64,000 bases of DNA from Kutzneria sp. CA-103260 (GTDB lineage Bacteria > Actinomycetota > Actinomycetes > Mycobacteriales > Pseudonocardiaceae). How positions within the stretch are numbered: the stretch's first letter is position 1; each line of letters begins with the position of its first letter. Position numbers and translations under genes: made by a program. The notes below the pieces were generated by a model. It did not search any database. It had not been told where the DNA came from and saw nothing but the letters and a program-made list of their open reading frames with translations. Shown piece after piece: positions 54,203-62,823 of the stretch. Location: assembly GCF_018263855.1 (NCBI RefSeq), contig NZ_CP073318.1, positions 11,532,001 to 11,596,000 of the forward strand, given 5' to 3'.

Positions 54203-55576
54203 TCAGCCGAACAACACTCCCGGGTTCAGGATGCCGGCCGGGTCGAAGCTCTGTTTGACGCGGCGCATCAGCTCGATCTTCGCCGGGTCCACCAGTTCGT
54301 GGAAGTAGCCGATCTTGGCGCGGCCCAGGCCGTGTTCGCCGGAGATCTGGCCGCCGAGCTCGGTGGCGACCGTGAGGATGTCGGTGAACAGCTTCTTGCG
54401 GATCACCGGGTCGGGGCAGCGGATGGCCAGGTGGACGTTGCCGTCGCCGGCGTGGCCGCAGCCCAGCGCGTCGCCGCCGACGGCCTGGGCCAGCTCCTGG
54501 GCAGCGGCGATGAAGCGCGGCATCGTGGTCCGGGGCACGACGGCGTCGATGGTGTCGTCGGCGCCGACGGCCTTGACCACCCAGTACGCCTTCTCGCGGG
54601 CCTCGATCAGCCGGCGGGCGGCGCCGCCGTCGAGGAAGTAGACCTCGGTCGCCCCGAGCCCGGCGAGCAGTTCGCCGGCGGCCTCGGCGTCCTCGGCCAG
54701 CCGCTGCGGGCCGCGATTCTCCAGCGCCACCACCAGATACGCGTCGCAGGAGTCGCGGATCTCGGCCGGCACCCCGAGGTCGAGCCCTTCCCGGTCGACG
54801 ATCGCGGCCATGGTCTTGGCGTCGATGTACTCCAGGATGTGCGGGCCGACGCCGCTGGCGATGATCTTCGGGACGGCGGCCATCACCTGGTCGAAGTCGC
54901 CGAACGGGGCGAGCACGGTGGCGCCGTGCGGCAGCCGCGGGCGCAGCTTGACGATGACCTCGGTGACCAGGGCCAGGGTGCCTTCGGAGCCGATGATCAG
55001 CTGCGTGAGGTCGTAGCCGCTGGACGACTTGGCGATCTTGCCGCCGGTGCGGATGATCTCGCCGGTCGGCAGCACGGCCTCGAGGCCGATCACGTTGTCG
55101 CGGGTCACGCCGTACTTCACCGCGCGCATGCCGCCGGCGTTGGTCGCGACGTTGCCGCCGAGGCTGCCGCTCAGTTCGCCCGGCCGGACCGGGTAGGTCA
55201 GCCCTTGCTCGGCGGCCGCGGCGTCCAGCTCGGCCAGCGTCACCCCGGGCTGCACGACCGCGACGTGGTTGCCGGCGTCGATCTCCAGCACGGCGTTCAT
55301 CCGCTCGAACGAGACCACCAGCCCGCCGGCCACCGGCCGGGCCGCGCCGGAGATCCCGGTGCCCGATCCCCGCGCGGTCACCGGCACGCCGTGTTCCGAC
55401 GCCGCCTTGAGCAGTTCCGCCACTTCCCTGGCGCTGTCCGGTTTCGCGACGTACGCCGGGGCCTGCGGTGCGCCGGTCAGGTCCTCGTCACGGCTGTAGT
55501 CCTCGGGGATGTCCTCGCCGGACAGGAAGTTCTTCTCCCCGACGATCTCCGCCAGCCGTTCCGCCACGTCGCCCAT
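54203..55576 (-). CDS. FAD-linked oxidase (GlcD/D-lactate dehydrogenase type)
   Basis: 457 residues. FAD-binding PCMH domain: PVTARGSGTGISGAARPVAGG, VVQPGVTLAELDAAAAEQGL, LGGNVATNAGGMRAVKYG and IIGSEGTLALVTEV. C-terminal cap: GDALGCGHAGDGNVHLAIRC and GQISGEHGLGRAK, with the His pair and Glu-His of the glycolate oxidase family. It oxidises a 2-hydroxy acid. ATG 55576 follows GAAGGGC. Confidence 0.92.
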   Translation of the reverse strand: MGDVAERLAEIVGEKNFLSGEDIPEDYSRDEDLTGAPQAPAYVAKPDSAREVAELLKAASEHGVPVTARGSGTGISGAARPVAGGLVVSFERMNAVLEIDAGNHVAVVQPGVTLAELDAAAAEQGLTYPVRPGELSGSLGGNVATNAGGMRAVKYGVTRDNVIGLEAVLPTGEIIRTGGKIAKSSSGYDLTQLIIGSEGTLALVTEVIVKLRPRLPHGATVLAPFGDFDQVMAAVPKIIASGVGPHILEYIDAKTMAAIVDREGLDLGVPAEIRDSCDAYLVVALENRGPQRLAEDAEAAGELLAGLGATEVYFLDGGAARRLIEAREKAYWVVKAVGADDTIDAVVPRTTMPRFIAAAQELAQAVGGDALGCGHAGDGNVHLAIRCPDPVIRKKLFTDILTVATELGGQISGEHGLGRAKIGYFHELVDPAKIELMRRVKQSFDPAGILNPGVLFG

Positions 55577-55672
55577 CGAGAGCCCTTCTGGTTGTCGTCC
55601 CGGTCCGTCCACCGTGCCGTGCTCGCACCGCGGTCGACAAGCAGCCCGGGAAGGTCAGGGGGACAACCCTCA

Positions 55673-56062
55673 TCAGCCGCCGGTCGCGACCCGCTCCGCC
55701 GCGCTGCGCTCCACGCAGAACTCGTTGCCCTCGGGATCGGCCAGCTGCACCCAGCCCTTGCCGTCCGGGGTGCGCATGTCCAGCACCAGGGTCGCGCCGA
55801 GGGCCAGCAGGCGCTCCACTTCCTCGTCGCGCGGCCGGTCCGGCTGCAGGTCGAAGTGCAGGCGGTTCTTCGCCGCCTTTCCTTCCGGAACCCGCTGGAA
55901 CAGGATGCCCGGACCGTCGCCGGGGGCCACCAGCAGCGCGTCCTCCACGGGGTCGAGGTCGTCCTCGATGTCCTGCTCGTAGCCGGTGACCGCGGCCCAG
56001 AAGGCGGCCAACGCGACCGGGTCGGCGCAGTCGACGGTGACATTGTGCAAACGGGACGTCAT
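55673..56062 (-). CDS. VOC-superfamily (glyoxalase-like) protein
   Basis: 129 residues: LHNVTVDCADPVALAAFWAAVTGYE, ILFQRVPEGKAAKNRLHFDLQPDR, GWVQLADPEGNEFCVE, the usual one-module glyoxalase-like pattern with conserved His/Glu positions. It binds a metal and a small substrate, perhaps an antibiotic or lactone; the family is too varied to say. Single gene. Confidence 0.85.
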   Translation of the reverse strand: MTSRLHNVTVDCADPVALAAFWAAVTGYEQDIEDDLDPVEDALLVAPGDGPGILFQRVPEGKAAKNRLHFDLQPDRPRDEEVERLLALGATLVLDMRTPDGKGWVQLADPEGNEFCVERSAAERVATGG

Positions 56063-56172
56063 GGACGAAACCTAGCCGCCGCCCCCGCCGCTCACGACCC
56101 GATTTCCACAACATCCGGGCGGGTGGGCGGGCATCATCGTGATCGGCCTTGACACCCGGAGGGAAGCCGACG

Positions 56173-57177
56173 ATGCCGCACGTAAGCCCGTTCGACCCGG
56201 ACATCGGCGGTCGGGCGTCGCTGGCCGAGTACGCCGCGCTGGTGTTGGCCAGCCGGGCCGTCGACTGGCCGGACGGTGGCCCGCGGCGCACCGCAGAGAT
56301 GATCATCAGGCGGATGTGCGACCCGGATCCGGGCGAGGGCGAGCGGCTGCGCTGGGCCGCTCACCTCGACGGCCGGATGGCCGGCTTCATGATGGTCATC
56401 ATTCCCGAGAACGGCGGTGTGGGGTCGGTCGAGATCACGGTGCATCCCGAGTGCCGCGGTCATGGCGTCGGCACCGCGCTGCTGCGAACCGTGTTGTCCG
56501 TCCTGCAAGACCACGGCTGCGCCGCCATCGAGGGCTGGTGGATCGCGGCGGACGGCGTCGGCGAGCAGTGGGCCCGGAAGCGGGGATTCCGCCGCACCCA
56601 CGCGACCGTGGCCCAGGTTCTCTCGCTGCCCGACGTGGACGTGTCCGGTTGGGCGGCCGAGACGCCGGCCGGCTATCGGACGGTCGAGTGGGTGAACCAC
56701 GCGCCGGAGGAACTGGTCGAGTCGTATGCCGCCGCGCGCCGGGCGATCGAGGACGCCCCGCTCGGTGCGGCGGCCTTCGAGTCCCCGGACTGGACCGTCG
56801 AACGCATCCGCCGCATCGAGGCGGAACAGGCTCAACTGGGCGTTGAGCAACACGTCGTGGTCGCGGTGCATGAGGAGTCCGGGGCGGTGGTCGGCTTCAC
56901 CGAGATCGAGCTGTACGCGGCCAGCAAGGATCTTGCCCACCAGTTCGACACGGCCGTGCTGCCGGCGCACCGGGGTCACGGTCTGGGCCGGCACGTCAAG
57001 GCGCGCATGGCCGAGCGGCTGCGGTCCGAGCGCCCAGAGATCGCCTGGATCTCCACGTCGACCGGGGCCGAGAACGCGCACATGATCCGGGTCAACACCG
57101 CGCTCGGCTTTGTCGTCTCGCACACCATGGTCGTGCTGACCGGCGAGGTGGAGGTCATCAGCCGCCGGCTCGGCTAG
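56173..57177 (+). CDS. Tandem GNAT acetyltransferase
   Basis: 334 residues with two GNAT domains. First: VEITVHPECRGHGVGTALLRTVL (acetyl-CoA loop RGHGVG). Second: FDTAVLPAHRGHGLGRHVKARMAERL (RGHGLG) and ISTSTGAENAHMIRVNTALGF. Similar double-GNAT proteins include mycothiol synthase and several resistance enzymes; this one is not clearly MshD. ATG 56173 follows GGAGGGA. Confidence 0.88.
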   Translation: MPHVSPFDPDIGGRASLAEYAALVLASRAVDWPDGGPRRTAEMIIRRMCDPDPGEGERLRWAAHLDGRMAGFMMVIIPENGGVGSVEITVHPECRGHGVGTALLRTVLSVLQDHGCAAIEGWWIAADGVGEQWARKRGFRRTHATVAQVLSLPDVDVSGWAAETPAGYRTVEWVNHAPEELVESYAAARRAIEDAPLGAAAFESPDWTVERIRRIEAEQAQLGVEQHVVVAVHEESGAVVGFTEIELYAASKDLAHQFDTAVLPAHRGHGLGRHVKARMAERLRSERPEIAWISTSTGAENAHMIRVNTALGFVVSHTMVVLTGEVEVISRRLG

Positions 57178-57182
57178 GCGTG

Positions 57183-58382
57183 TCACCATGCCCGGGCCAG
57201 CCGTCCCGGATCGAAGGCGGCCGGCGCCTTCTCCCCGTCCACCAGCCCCGCCACCATCTTCCCGGTCGACGGGGCCAGCATCAGGCCCAGCATGTTGTGC
57301 CCGGCGGCGACAAAAACGTTGCGGTGCCGGGGAAGGCGGCCGATGGCGGGCAGGCCGTCGGGCGTCATCGGCCGAGGTCCGACCCACTCGTCCCGGCGGC
57401 CGGCCCAGTCGACGCCGGCCAGGTAGGGGCCGGCGGCGCGGACGATGGCGGCGATGCGGCGGGCGTGGAAACGATCGTGGTCCCGATCGAACTCCATGGT
57501 GCCGGCGATGCGCAGCCGATCGCCGAGCGGAGTGACGGCGACATGGGCGTCGCCGAGGTGCACGAGCCGTGACGGCATCTTGTCGACGGCCACGGAGAAG
57601 CTGTATCCCTTGCCCGGAAACAGGTTCAGGTCCACGCCGGCGGCCCGCCCGAGTTCACGGGTCCACACCCCGGCGGCCAGCACCGCGGCGTCGGACTCGA
57701 CGGTGCCGGCCGAGGTGTGCACCTGCACCCGCGCGCCCTCCACAACCCGAGTGACCCGCGCGCCCTCGATCACCGAGACGCCAAGAGTCCGCAGCCGAGC
57801 GGCCAGCGCGTCGACGACGGCGTTCGGATCGAGGGACCACTGGTCCTCGACCACGAACCCGGCCCGAGCCCCGGCGGCCAGGCACGGCTCCCGGTCCGGA
57901 AGATCGAACAGCAGCTCGCCGACCGGCGCCCCGAGGGCGGCAAAACCACGGCGGGCGTGGTCAGCCGATGAGGAAGTGCCGTAGGCGAACAGGAATCCGT
58001 TGCGGTTGGCGTCGACGCCCAACTCCTCGAACAGGTCGAAAGTGTTGTGCGCCAACGAGGCCAGCGCCGCGGCGCCGGTGCGGTACCGGCGCCGGGTCGC
58101 GTTGCGGGCGAAGCCGAGCAGGAACCGGAGCAGGTCGGCGTCGAGTGCGGGATGGATGTGCAGGGCCGCGTCCGGCCGGTGCAGGGTGCGCAGCGCCGAG
58201 AGGATCACGCCGGGCGCGGCCAGTGGTTCCACCAGGTCCGGGCAGACCTCCCCGGCGTTGCCCCGCGAGGCGCCGCTGCCGAGCCGGTCCCGCTCCACGA
58301 CCGTGACCTCATGGCCGTTCGAGGCCAGCGAATACGCGCAGCACAGGCCGATCACGCCGCCGCCGACCACCGTGACCCTCAC
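57183..58382 (-). CDS. FAD-dependent D-amino-acid dehydrogenase/oxidase-like (DadA/DAO)
   Basis: 399 residues. N-terminal dinucleotide motif VTVVGGGVIGLCCAYSLASNGHEVTVVERD, GASRGNAGEVCP, YSFSVAVDKMPSRLV and C-terminal GPRPMTPDGLPAIGRLPRHRNVFVAAGHNMLGL, all typical of DadA. It oxidises a D-amino acid to keto acid and ammonia. GTG 58382 overlaps the permease stop (GTGA), so import and oxidation are coupled. This is the second D-amino-acid locus in the window. Confidence 0.9.
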   Translation of the reverse strand: MRVTVVGGGVIGLCCAYSLASNGHEVTVVERDRLGSGASRGNAGEVCPDLVEPLAAPGVILSALRTLHRPDAALHIHPALDADLLRFLLGFARNATRRRYRTGAAALASLAHNTFDLFEELGVDANRNGFLFAYGTSSSADHARRGFAALGAPVGELLFDLPDREPCLAAGARAGFVVEDQWSLDPNAVVDALAARLRTLGVSVIEGARVTRVVEGARVQVHTSAGTVESDAAVLAAGVWTRELGRAAGVDLNLFPGKGYSFSVAVDKMPSRLVHLGDAHVAVTPLGDRLRIAGTMEFDRDHDRFHARRIAAIVRAAGPYLAGVDWAGRRDEWVGPRPMTPDGLPAIGRLPRHRNVFVAAGHNMLGLMLAPSTGKMVAGLVDGEKAPAAFDPGRLARAW

Positions 58383-59683
58383 CGCGACGACTCGCTCAGC
58401 GTCTTGCCGCTGGTCTCCGGCGCGAGCCAGTACGACACCAGCCAGCCGACCACCGCGATCACCGCGCCGACCAGCATGGCCAGCCGGGTGCTGTAGCCGA
58501 GCAGGATCGGCGCGCCGAAGGTGCCCAGCGCCGCCCCGATCCGGCTGATGCCGGTGGCGAAACCGTTGGCGGTGGCCCGGATCCCGGTCGGGAACAGCTC
58601 GGAGGGGTAGATGGCCTGCAGGCACTGGCTGGCGAACGACGCGACCCCGAACACCACGAACAAGGTCACCACGATGATCGCCGACGGGCGGTCCAGCGCC
58701 GCCAGTCCGAGCAGCGGCAGCGCCGAGATGGCGGAGCTCCACAGCAGCAGCTTGCGCCGGCCCCGGTTGACGAACAGCGCCCCGGACAGCGAGCCCAGCA
58801 CGTAGAAGATCTGGATCACGACCGCGCCCAGGTACGCCGCGTTGCCGGTGGCCAGCCCGAACGAGTGCAGGATGGTCGGCTCGTAGGTGCTGATGGCGTA
58901 GATAGGCAGCAGCTGGCAGGCCCAGAACACGCAGACGAAGATCGTCCGCCGCAGGTACGGCTGGCGGAACATGTCGCGGTACCGCCCGGCGACGCCGGTG
59001 TCGGCCTCGATGTCGGACAGGTCCGCGCCCGGCCCGAGCATCTGCTCCACGACCGCCCGCGCCTCGTCGACGCGGCCCTTGGACAGCAGCCACCGCGGCG
59101 ATTCCGGCGTGCCCATCCGCAGGAAGAGGATCAGCGCGGCGGGAATGGCGCTGCTGGCCAGCATCCACCGCCACGCGTCCGGCCCGGCCGACAGCATCGC
59201 CCAGCCGGCGACGTAGGCCACGGCCGCGCCGACCGACCACATCGTCACCATCACCACCAGCAGCGGCCCGCGGGATTTCTGCGGCGCGAACTCGGAGGCG
59301 ATGGTGCCGGCGATGGCGAAGTCCGCGCCGATGGCCACGCCCATCAGCAGCCGCAGCGCCACCAGCTGCCACGGCGCGTCGGCGAACAGTTGGAGCACCG
59401 ACAGGATGATGAACGCGGCGATGTCGAACAGGTACACCTTCTGCCGACCGACCCGGTCGGTCACGCGGCCGAAGACCAGGCCGCCGAAGAACATGCCGAT
59501 CAGCGAGGCCGACCCGATCAGGCCGGCGCCGGCGGCGTCCAGGTGGAACGCGCCGGTGATCAGGGGCAGCGCGACGCCGATGATGCTGAGGATGTAGCCG
59601 TCGCAGAACTCGCCGCCGCCGGCGTACATCGTGATGAGCCAGTGGGTGCGGGACGGTCTGGCCCGCTCGAGTGTGGTCGTCAT
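58379..59683 (-). CDS. Major facilitator superfamily permease (sugar-porter/AAHS-like)
   Basis: 434 residues, 12 membrane helices. MFS loop motif FGRVTDRVGRQKVYL after helix 2 and ESPRWLLSKGRVDEA between helices 6 and 7, as in the metabolite:H+ symporters. It would import the substrate of the DadA-like enzyme coded just downstream. ATG 59683; it is divergent from the CdaR-type regulator. Confidence 0.9.
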   Translation of the reverse strand: MTTTLERARPSRTHWLITMYAGGGEFCDGYILSIIGVALPLITGAFHLDAAGAGLIGSASLIGMFFGGLVFGRVTDRVGRQKVYLFDIAAFIILSVLQLFADAPWQLVALRLLMGVAIGADFAIAGTIASEFAPQKSRGPLLVVMVTMWSVGAAVAYVAGWAMLSAGPDAWRWMLASSAIPAALILFLRMGTPESPRWLLSKGRVDEARAVVEQMLGPGADLSDIEADTGVAGRYRDMFRQPYLRRTIFVCVFWACQLLPIYAISTYEPTILHSFGLATGNAAYLGAVVIQIFYVLGSLSGALFVNRGRRKLLLWSSAISALPLLGLAALDRPSAIIVVTLFVVFGVASFASQCLQAIYPSELFPTGIRATANGFATGISRIGAALGTFGAPILLGYSTRLAMLVGAVIAVVGWLVSYWLAPETSGKTLSESSR

Positions 59684-59763
59684 GGTGCTGTGACGCTAGA
59701 CACATCGGACTCGCTGGTCACCGTATGCTCCGTACGAAAGTCGACCCGATTCGGGGGCTTGCT

Positions 59764-60825
59764 TTGGATGATTCGCATGGGCCGTTGACGGCCGAACTGG
59801 CCCAGGAGATCGCCGCCGAGACCAGCCGCATCGTCGGCTTCAACGTGCTGGTCACCGACCGCGACGGCATTGTGATCGGCAGCGGCGACCCGGCCCGGGT
59901 CGGCAGCCTGCACGAGGCGTCCGTCGAGGTGATGCGCACGTTGGAACCCGCCTGGCACGACGCCGAGCAGGCCCGGCGGCTGCGCGGGGTAAGGCCCGGC
60001 ATGACGCTGCCCATCGTGGTCGAGGGCGAGGCGCTCGGCACCGTCGGCATCACCGGCTCGCCGCGCCAGGTCCGCCGGTTCGGGCTGCTCGTGCAGCGGC
60101 ACACCGAGATCCTGGTACGGGAGGCCACCCTGCTGCGGTCCCGCCTGCTGCGCGACCGGGCGGTGTCCGACCTGGTGCGGGACATCGTCTCCTTCGACCC
60201 CGACGTCGTCTCCGCCCGAGCCGTCGAACGCCGTGCCGCCGACCTCGGTCTCGATCTCGGCCGGCCGCGCACCGCGGTGGTCATCGACAGCGCCGACGCC
60301 CGGGCCGTGCGGTCCGTCTTCTCAGAGCCGACCGAGATCGCCACCGGCCGGTTCGTCGTGCTGCACCACGGCGACACCGCTGCGCTGGCCCACCGCCTGG
60401 CCGAGCTGTCGCCGGATGTCCACATCGGACTCAGCGACCCCGCCGTCGGCGTTGCCGCCCTGCACGAGGCCTGCCGTGACGCCGCCGACGCCCTCACCGT
60501 CGCCCAGCCAGGCCGCTGCGTGCACCCCATCGCCGAGCTCCGGGTGCCCCAACTCCTCGCCTCCGCCGGCCCTCACGCCCGCAACCGCTTCGCCGCCGTC
60601 ACCCTCGGCCCCCTGCCCGCCGAACCCGACTGGCCCGCACTCAAGTCCACCCTCGTCGCATGGGGCGCCAGCGGGTTCAACCTCGTCCGCGCCGCCGAGG
60701 CCCTGCACGTGCACCGCAACACCCTGGTCTACCGCCTGGACAAGATCACGGACCTGGTCGGCCGCCCGGTGAAGGACCCGGCGGTGGGGTTGGCGATGTA
60801 CCTGGGGTGTCTAGTAACCCCATGA
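59764..60825 (+). CDS. CdaR/PucR-type regulator (sugar-diacid recognition)
   Basis: About 353 residues. Sugar-diacid domain: LAQEIAAETSRIVGFNVLVTDRDGIVIGSGDPARVGSLHEAS with PIVVEGEALGTVGITG; C-terminal PucR helix-turn-helix GFNLVRAAEALHVHRNTLVYRLDKI. TTG 59764 has CGGGGGC 6 bases upstream and fits the family N-terminus; ATG 59725 is an alternative without a ribosome site. It probably activates the divergent permease-oxidase operon. Confidence 0.85.
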   Translation: MDDSHGPLTAELAQEIAAETSRIVGFNVLVTDRDGIVIGSGDPARVGSLHEASVEVMRTLEPAWHDAEQARRLRGVRPGMTLPIVVEGEALGTVGITGSPRQVRRFGLLVQRHTEILVREATLLRSRLLRDRAVSDLVRDIVSFDPDVVSARAVERRAADLGLDLGRPRTAVVIDSADARAVRSVFSEPTEIATGRFVVLHHGDTAALAHRLAELSPDVHIGLSDPAVGVAALHEACRDAADALTVAQPGRCVHPIAELRVPQLLASAGPHARNRFAAVTLGPLPAEPDWPALKSTLVAWGASGFNLVRAAEALHVHRNTLVYRLDKITDLVGRPVKDPAVGLAMYLGCLVTP

Positions 60826-60855
60826 GGGGTGTTGCATATAACCCCATAGCGGGGT
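60817..60855 (+). promoter_or_regulatory. Two similar palindromes before the RHH/Clp-N gene
   Basis: ACCCCATGAGGGGT (60817-60830) and ACCCCATAGCGGGGT (60841-60855), centres about 25 bases apart, upstream of ATG 60899. The first overlaps the end of the regulator gene. They look like tandem operators for a small dimeric DNA-binding protein; the RHH domain of the next gene is the obvious candidate. Confidence 0.5.
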
Positions 60856-60898
60856 ACAAATGGGGGGTCAGAAGGATCTGGGAAGGGGAGACATCGTG

Positions 60899-61618
60899 AT
60901 GCCCAAGATCAACGTGTATCTGTCCGACGAGCTGGCCGACGCCGTCCGGGAGTCCGGGGTGCCGGTCTCGGCGATCTGCCAGCGGGCGCTGGAGACCTCG
61001 GTGAAGCGGGTGACGGCGATCCGCGAGGCCACCATCGGCGACCTGGACGGCGACCCGACCGGCAAGCTGCCGCACTTCACCGAGCGGGCCCGGGTCACCG
61101 TGAAGCTGGCGATCGAGCAGGCCCGGGCCGACGGCTCGGCACTGGTGGGCACCGAACACCTGCTGCACGGCATCGTGCGGGAGGGCTCGAACATGGCGCT
61201 GCGGGTGCTGGAAGCCACCGAGGTCGATCCCAAGAAGCTGCTGGCCGAACTGCCGGCGCCGGCCGGGGGCGAGCAGCCGGCCGACAAGTTCAGCGGCCCG
61301 CTGGCCAACGCCTTCGAGCTGGCCGTCACCGAGGCGATCACCATGGGGCACAACTACATCGGCTGCGAGCACCTGCTGCTGGGCCTGGTCGCGGAGCAGG
61401 ACGGGGCCGGTGGCCAGGCGCTGCGCGCGGCCGGTGCCGAGCTGCGGTCGCTGCGTGGCGCGGTGTCGGCGGCGCTGGCCGGGTTCGTGCACCAGCGCGA
61501 ACAGAGCAGCAAGGCGGCCGGGGACCCGGCGGCGGCCGTCGCGGCGCTGGTCGGCAAGCAGCTCAAGCCCCTCCTCGACCGACTCGACCGCCTGGAACGG
61601 CACGTGGGCCTGGAGTGA
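60899..61618 (+). CDS. Ribbon-helix-helix domain fused to a double Clp N-domain
   Basis: 239 residues. The first 32 (PKINVYLSDELADAVRESGVP ... CQRALE) look like a ribbon-helix-helix DNA-binding domain. Two Clp repeat N-domains follow: ERARVTVKLAIEQARADGSA/GTEHLLHGIV (58-118) and ANAFELAVTEAITMGHNYIG/CEHLLLGLV (130-195). No AAA domain is present, so it is not a ClpC/ClpB chaperone. It may be a regulator that senses through the Clp N fold. ATG 60899 with AAGGGGAG upstream; GTG 60896 possible. Confidence 0.75.
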   Translation: MPKINVYLSDELADAVRESGVPVSAICQRALETSVKRVTAIREATIGDLDGDPTGKLPHFTERARVTVKLAIEQARADGSALVGTEHLLHGIVREGSNMALRVLEATEVDPKKLLAELPAPAGGEQPADKFSGPLANAFELAVTEAITMGHNYIGCEHLLLGLVAEQDGAGGQALRAAGAELRSLRGAVSAALAGFVHQREQSSKAAGDPAAAVAALVGKQLKPLLDRLDRLERHVGLE

Positions 61619-61622
61619 CCAA

Positions 61623-61750
61623 CGTTTGTAGGTCTCCAAGACACCCAAACCCCGTTCGCGGGGTCGCCAACCGCCCCAGACGGGCCGGTGGTTCGGGGCG
61701 GTTGAAGACCCTGCCAGCACGGGTTTGTGGCTCTTGGAGACGCGCAAACG
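61623..61750. repeat. Two hairpins of repeat family B
   Basis: 61623-61653 (CGTTTGTAGGTCTCCAAG, then ACACCCAAACCCC) and 61720-61750 (CGGGTTTGTGGCTCTTGG, then AGACGCGCAAACG) share the plan of the repeat at 35888-35926. The first follows the Clp-N gene stop directly and is likely its terminator. Confidence 0.6.
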
Positions 61751-61758
61751 TTGGTGGG

Positions 61759-61809
61759 ATGCTGGTTGGTGTGGTGGTCGGGGCGCTGATCGTGTGGGGG
61801 ATCGTGTGA
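61759..61809 (+). CDS. Possible 16-residue hydrophobic leader peptide
   Basis: ATG 61759 opens a very short frame, MLVGVVVGALIVWGIV, whose TGA overlaps the asparaginase GTG (GTGA). GGTGGG stands right before it. It could be a membrane micropeptide or a translational leader, but chance is equally possible. Confidence 0.2.
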   Translation: MLVGVVVGALIVWGIV

Positions 61810-62753
61810 GCAACCGGGTGCTGTTGATCGCCACTGGCGACACGATCGCCCACCAGCCCGGCGTCTCCCAGGTCGCCAGCGGCAAGGACCTGCTGGCGCA
61901 CCTGGGGCCGGTCGCGGCCGAGGTGGTGGTCGAGGACCTGCTGGCCGAGCCCAGCTGGGACACCACGGTGTCGACGATGCTGGCCATCGCCCGCCGCGCG
62001 CACGCCGCCCTGACCGAGGACGGCTTCGACGGCGTGGTCGTCACGCACGGCGTGGACAACCTGGAGGAGACGGCCTTCCTGACCGATCTGCTGGTCGGGC
62101 CGGCCGCCGCCCTGGGCGGCATCGTCTTCACCGGGGCGACCCGGCACCTCGACGAGCTGTCCAGCGACGGTCCCCGCAACCTGGCCTCTGCGCTGGCCGT
62201 CGCGGCCGATCCGGCGGTGCGGGGCGCCGGTGTGCTGGTCTGCTTCGACGACGAGCTGCACGCCGCCCGCTGGGCCCGGCTGGCCGATCCGACCCGGCCG
62301 GCGGCTTTCACCTCCGCGCCGTATCCACGACTTGGTGCGGTCAGCGCGGCGAAGGCGGTATTGGTGGCGGCCCCGCCGCCGCTGCACCCGCGTCCGCACG
62401 GCGAGCCGGAGACCGACGTCGCCGTGATCAGGGCGTACGCCGGCATGCCGGCCGCGGTGCTGAACGCGGTGGTCGACGCCGGGGCCCGCGGCATCGTGCT
62501 GGAGGGCTCGGGCGCCGGCAACGTCCCGGTGGAGCTGTTCGCCCCGATCATGGAGCTGACCCACTGGGAGATCCCCGTGGTCGTGGTGCCGCGGGTGCCG
62601 GTCCTCGTCGGCGGCACCTACGGCGCGGAGCTGGCCGAGAAGGCCGGCGCGATCCTGGCCCCGGGCATGACCGCCGGTCACGCCCGGGTGGCGCTGATGG
62701 TCGCACTGGGTGGCGGCGGGGTACGCGCGGCCCGCCAGATGTTTCACAGCTGA
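61806..62753 (+). CDS. Asparaginase-like protein with altered catalytic motifs
   Basis: 315 residues, type I/II asparaginase fold. The N-terminal motif is VLLIATGDTIAH (usual TGGTIA; the first catalytic Thr is kept). The second motif reads VVTHGVDNLEETAF where the family has HGTDTxEETA, so the second catalytic Thr is Val while Asp remains. The conserved Lys region (LHAARWARLADPTRPAAF) has no obvious Lys. The C-domain (IRAYAGMPAAVLNAVVDAGARGIVLEGSGAGNVP) is normal. Activity may be changed or lost. GTG 61806. Confidence 0.75.
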   Translation: MSNRVLLIATGDTIAHQPGVSQVASGKDLLAHLGPVAAEVVVEDLLAEPSWDTTVSTMLAIARRAHAALTEDGFDGVVVTHGVDNLEETAFLTDLLVGPAAALGGIVFTGATRHLDELSSDGPRNLASALAVAADPAVRGAGVLVCFDDELHAARWARLADPTRPAAFTSAPYPRLGAVSAAKAVLVAAPPPLHPRPHGEPETDVAVIRAYAGMPAAVLNAVVDAGARGIVLEGSGAGNVPVELFAPIMELTHWEIPVVVVPRVPVLVGGTYGAELAEKAGAILAPGMTAGHARVALMVALGGGGVRAARQMFHS

Positions 62754-62823
62754 CCGAAACGGTTCGAAAGCCACCATCGCGCGAATTCCCGGTGCCACAA
62801 TCGCGCACTGGGGGTGGGGGAAC

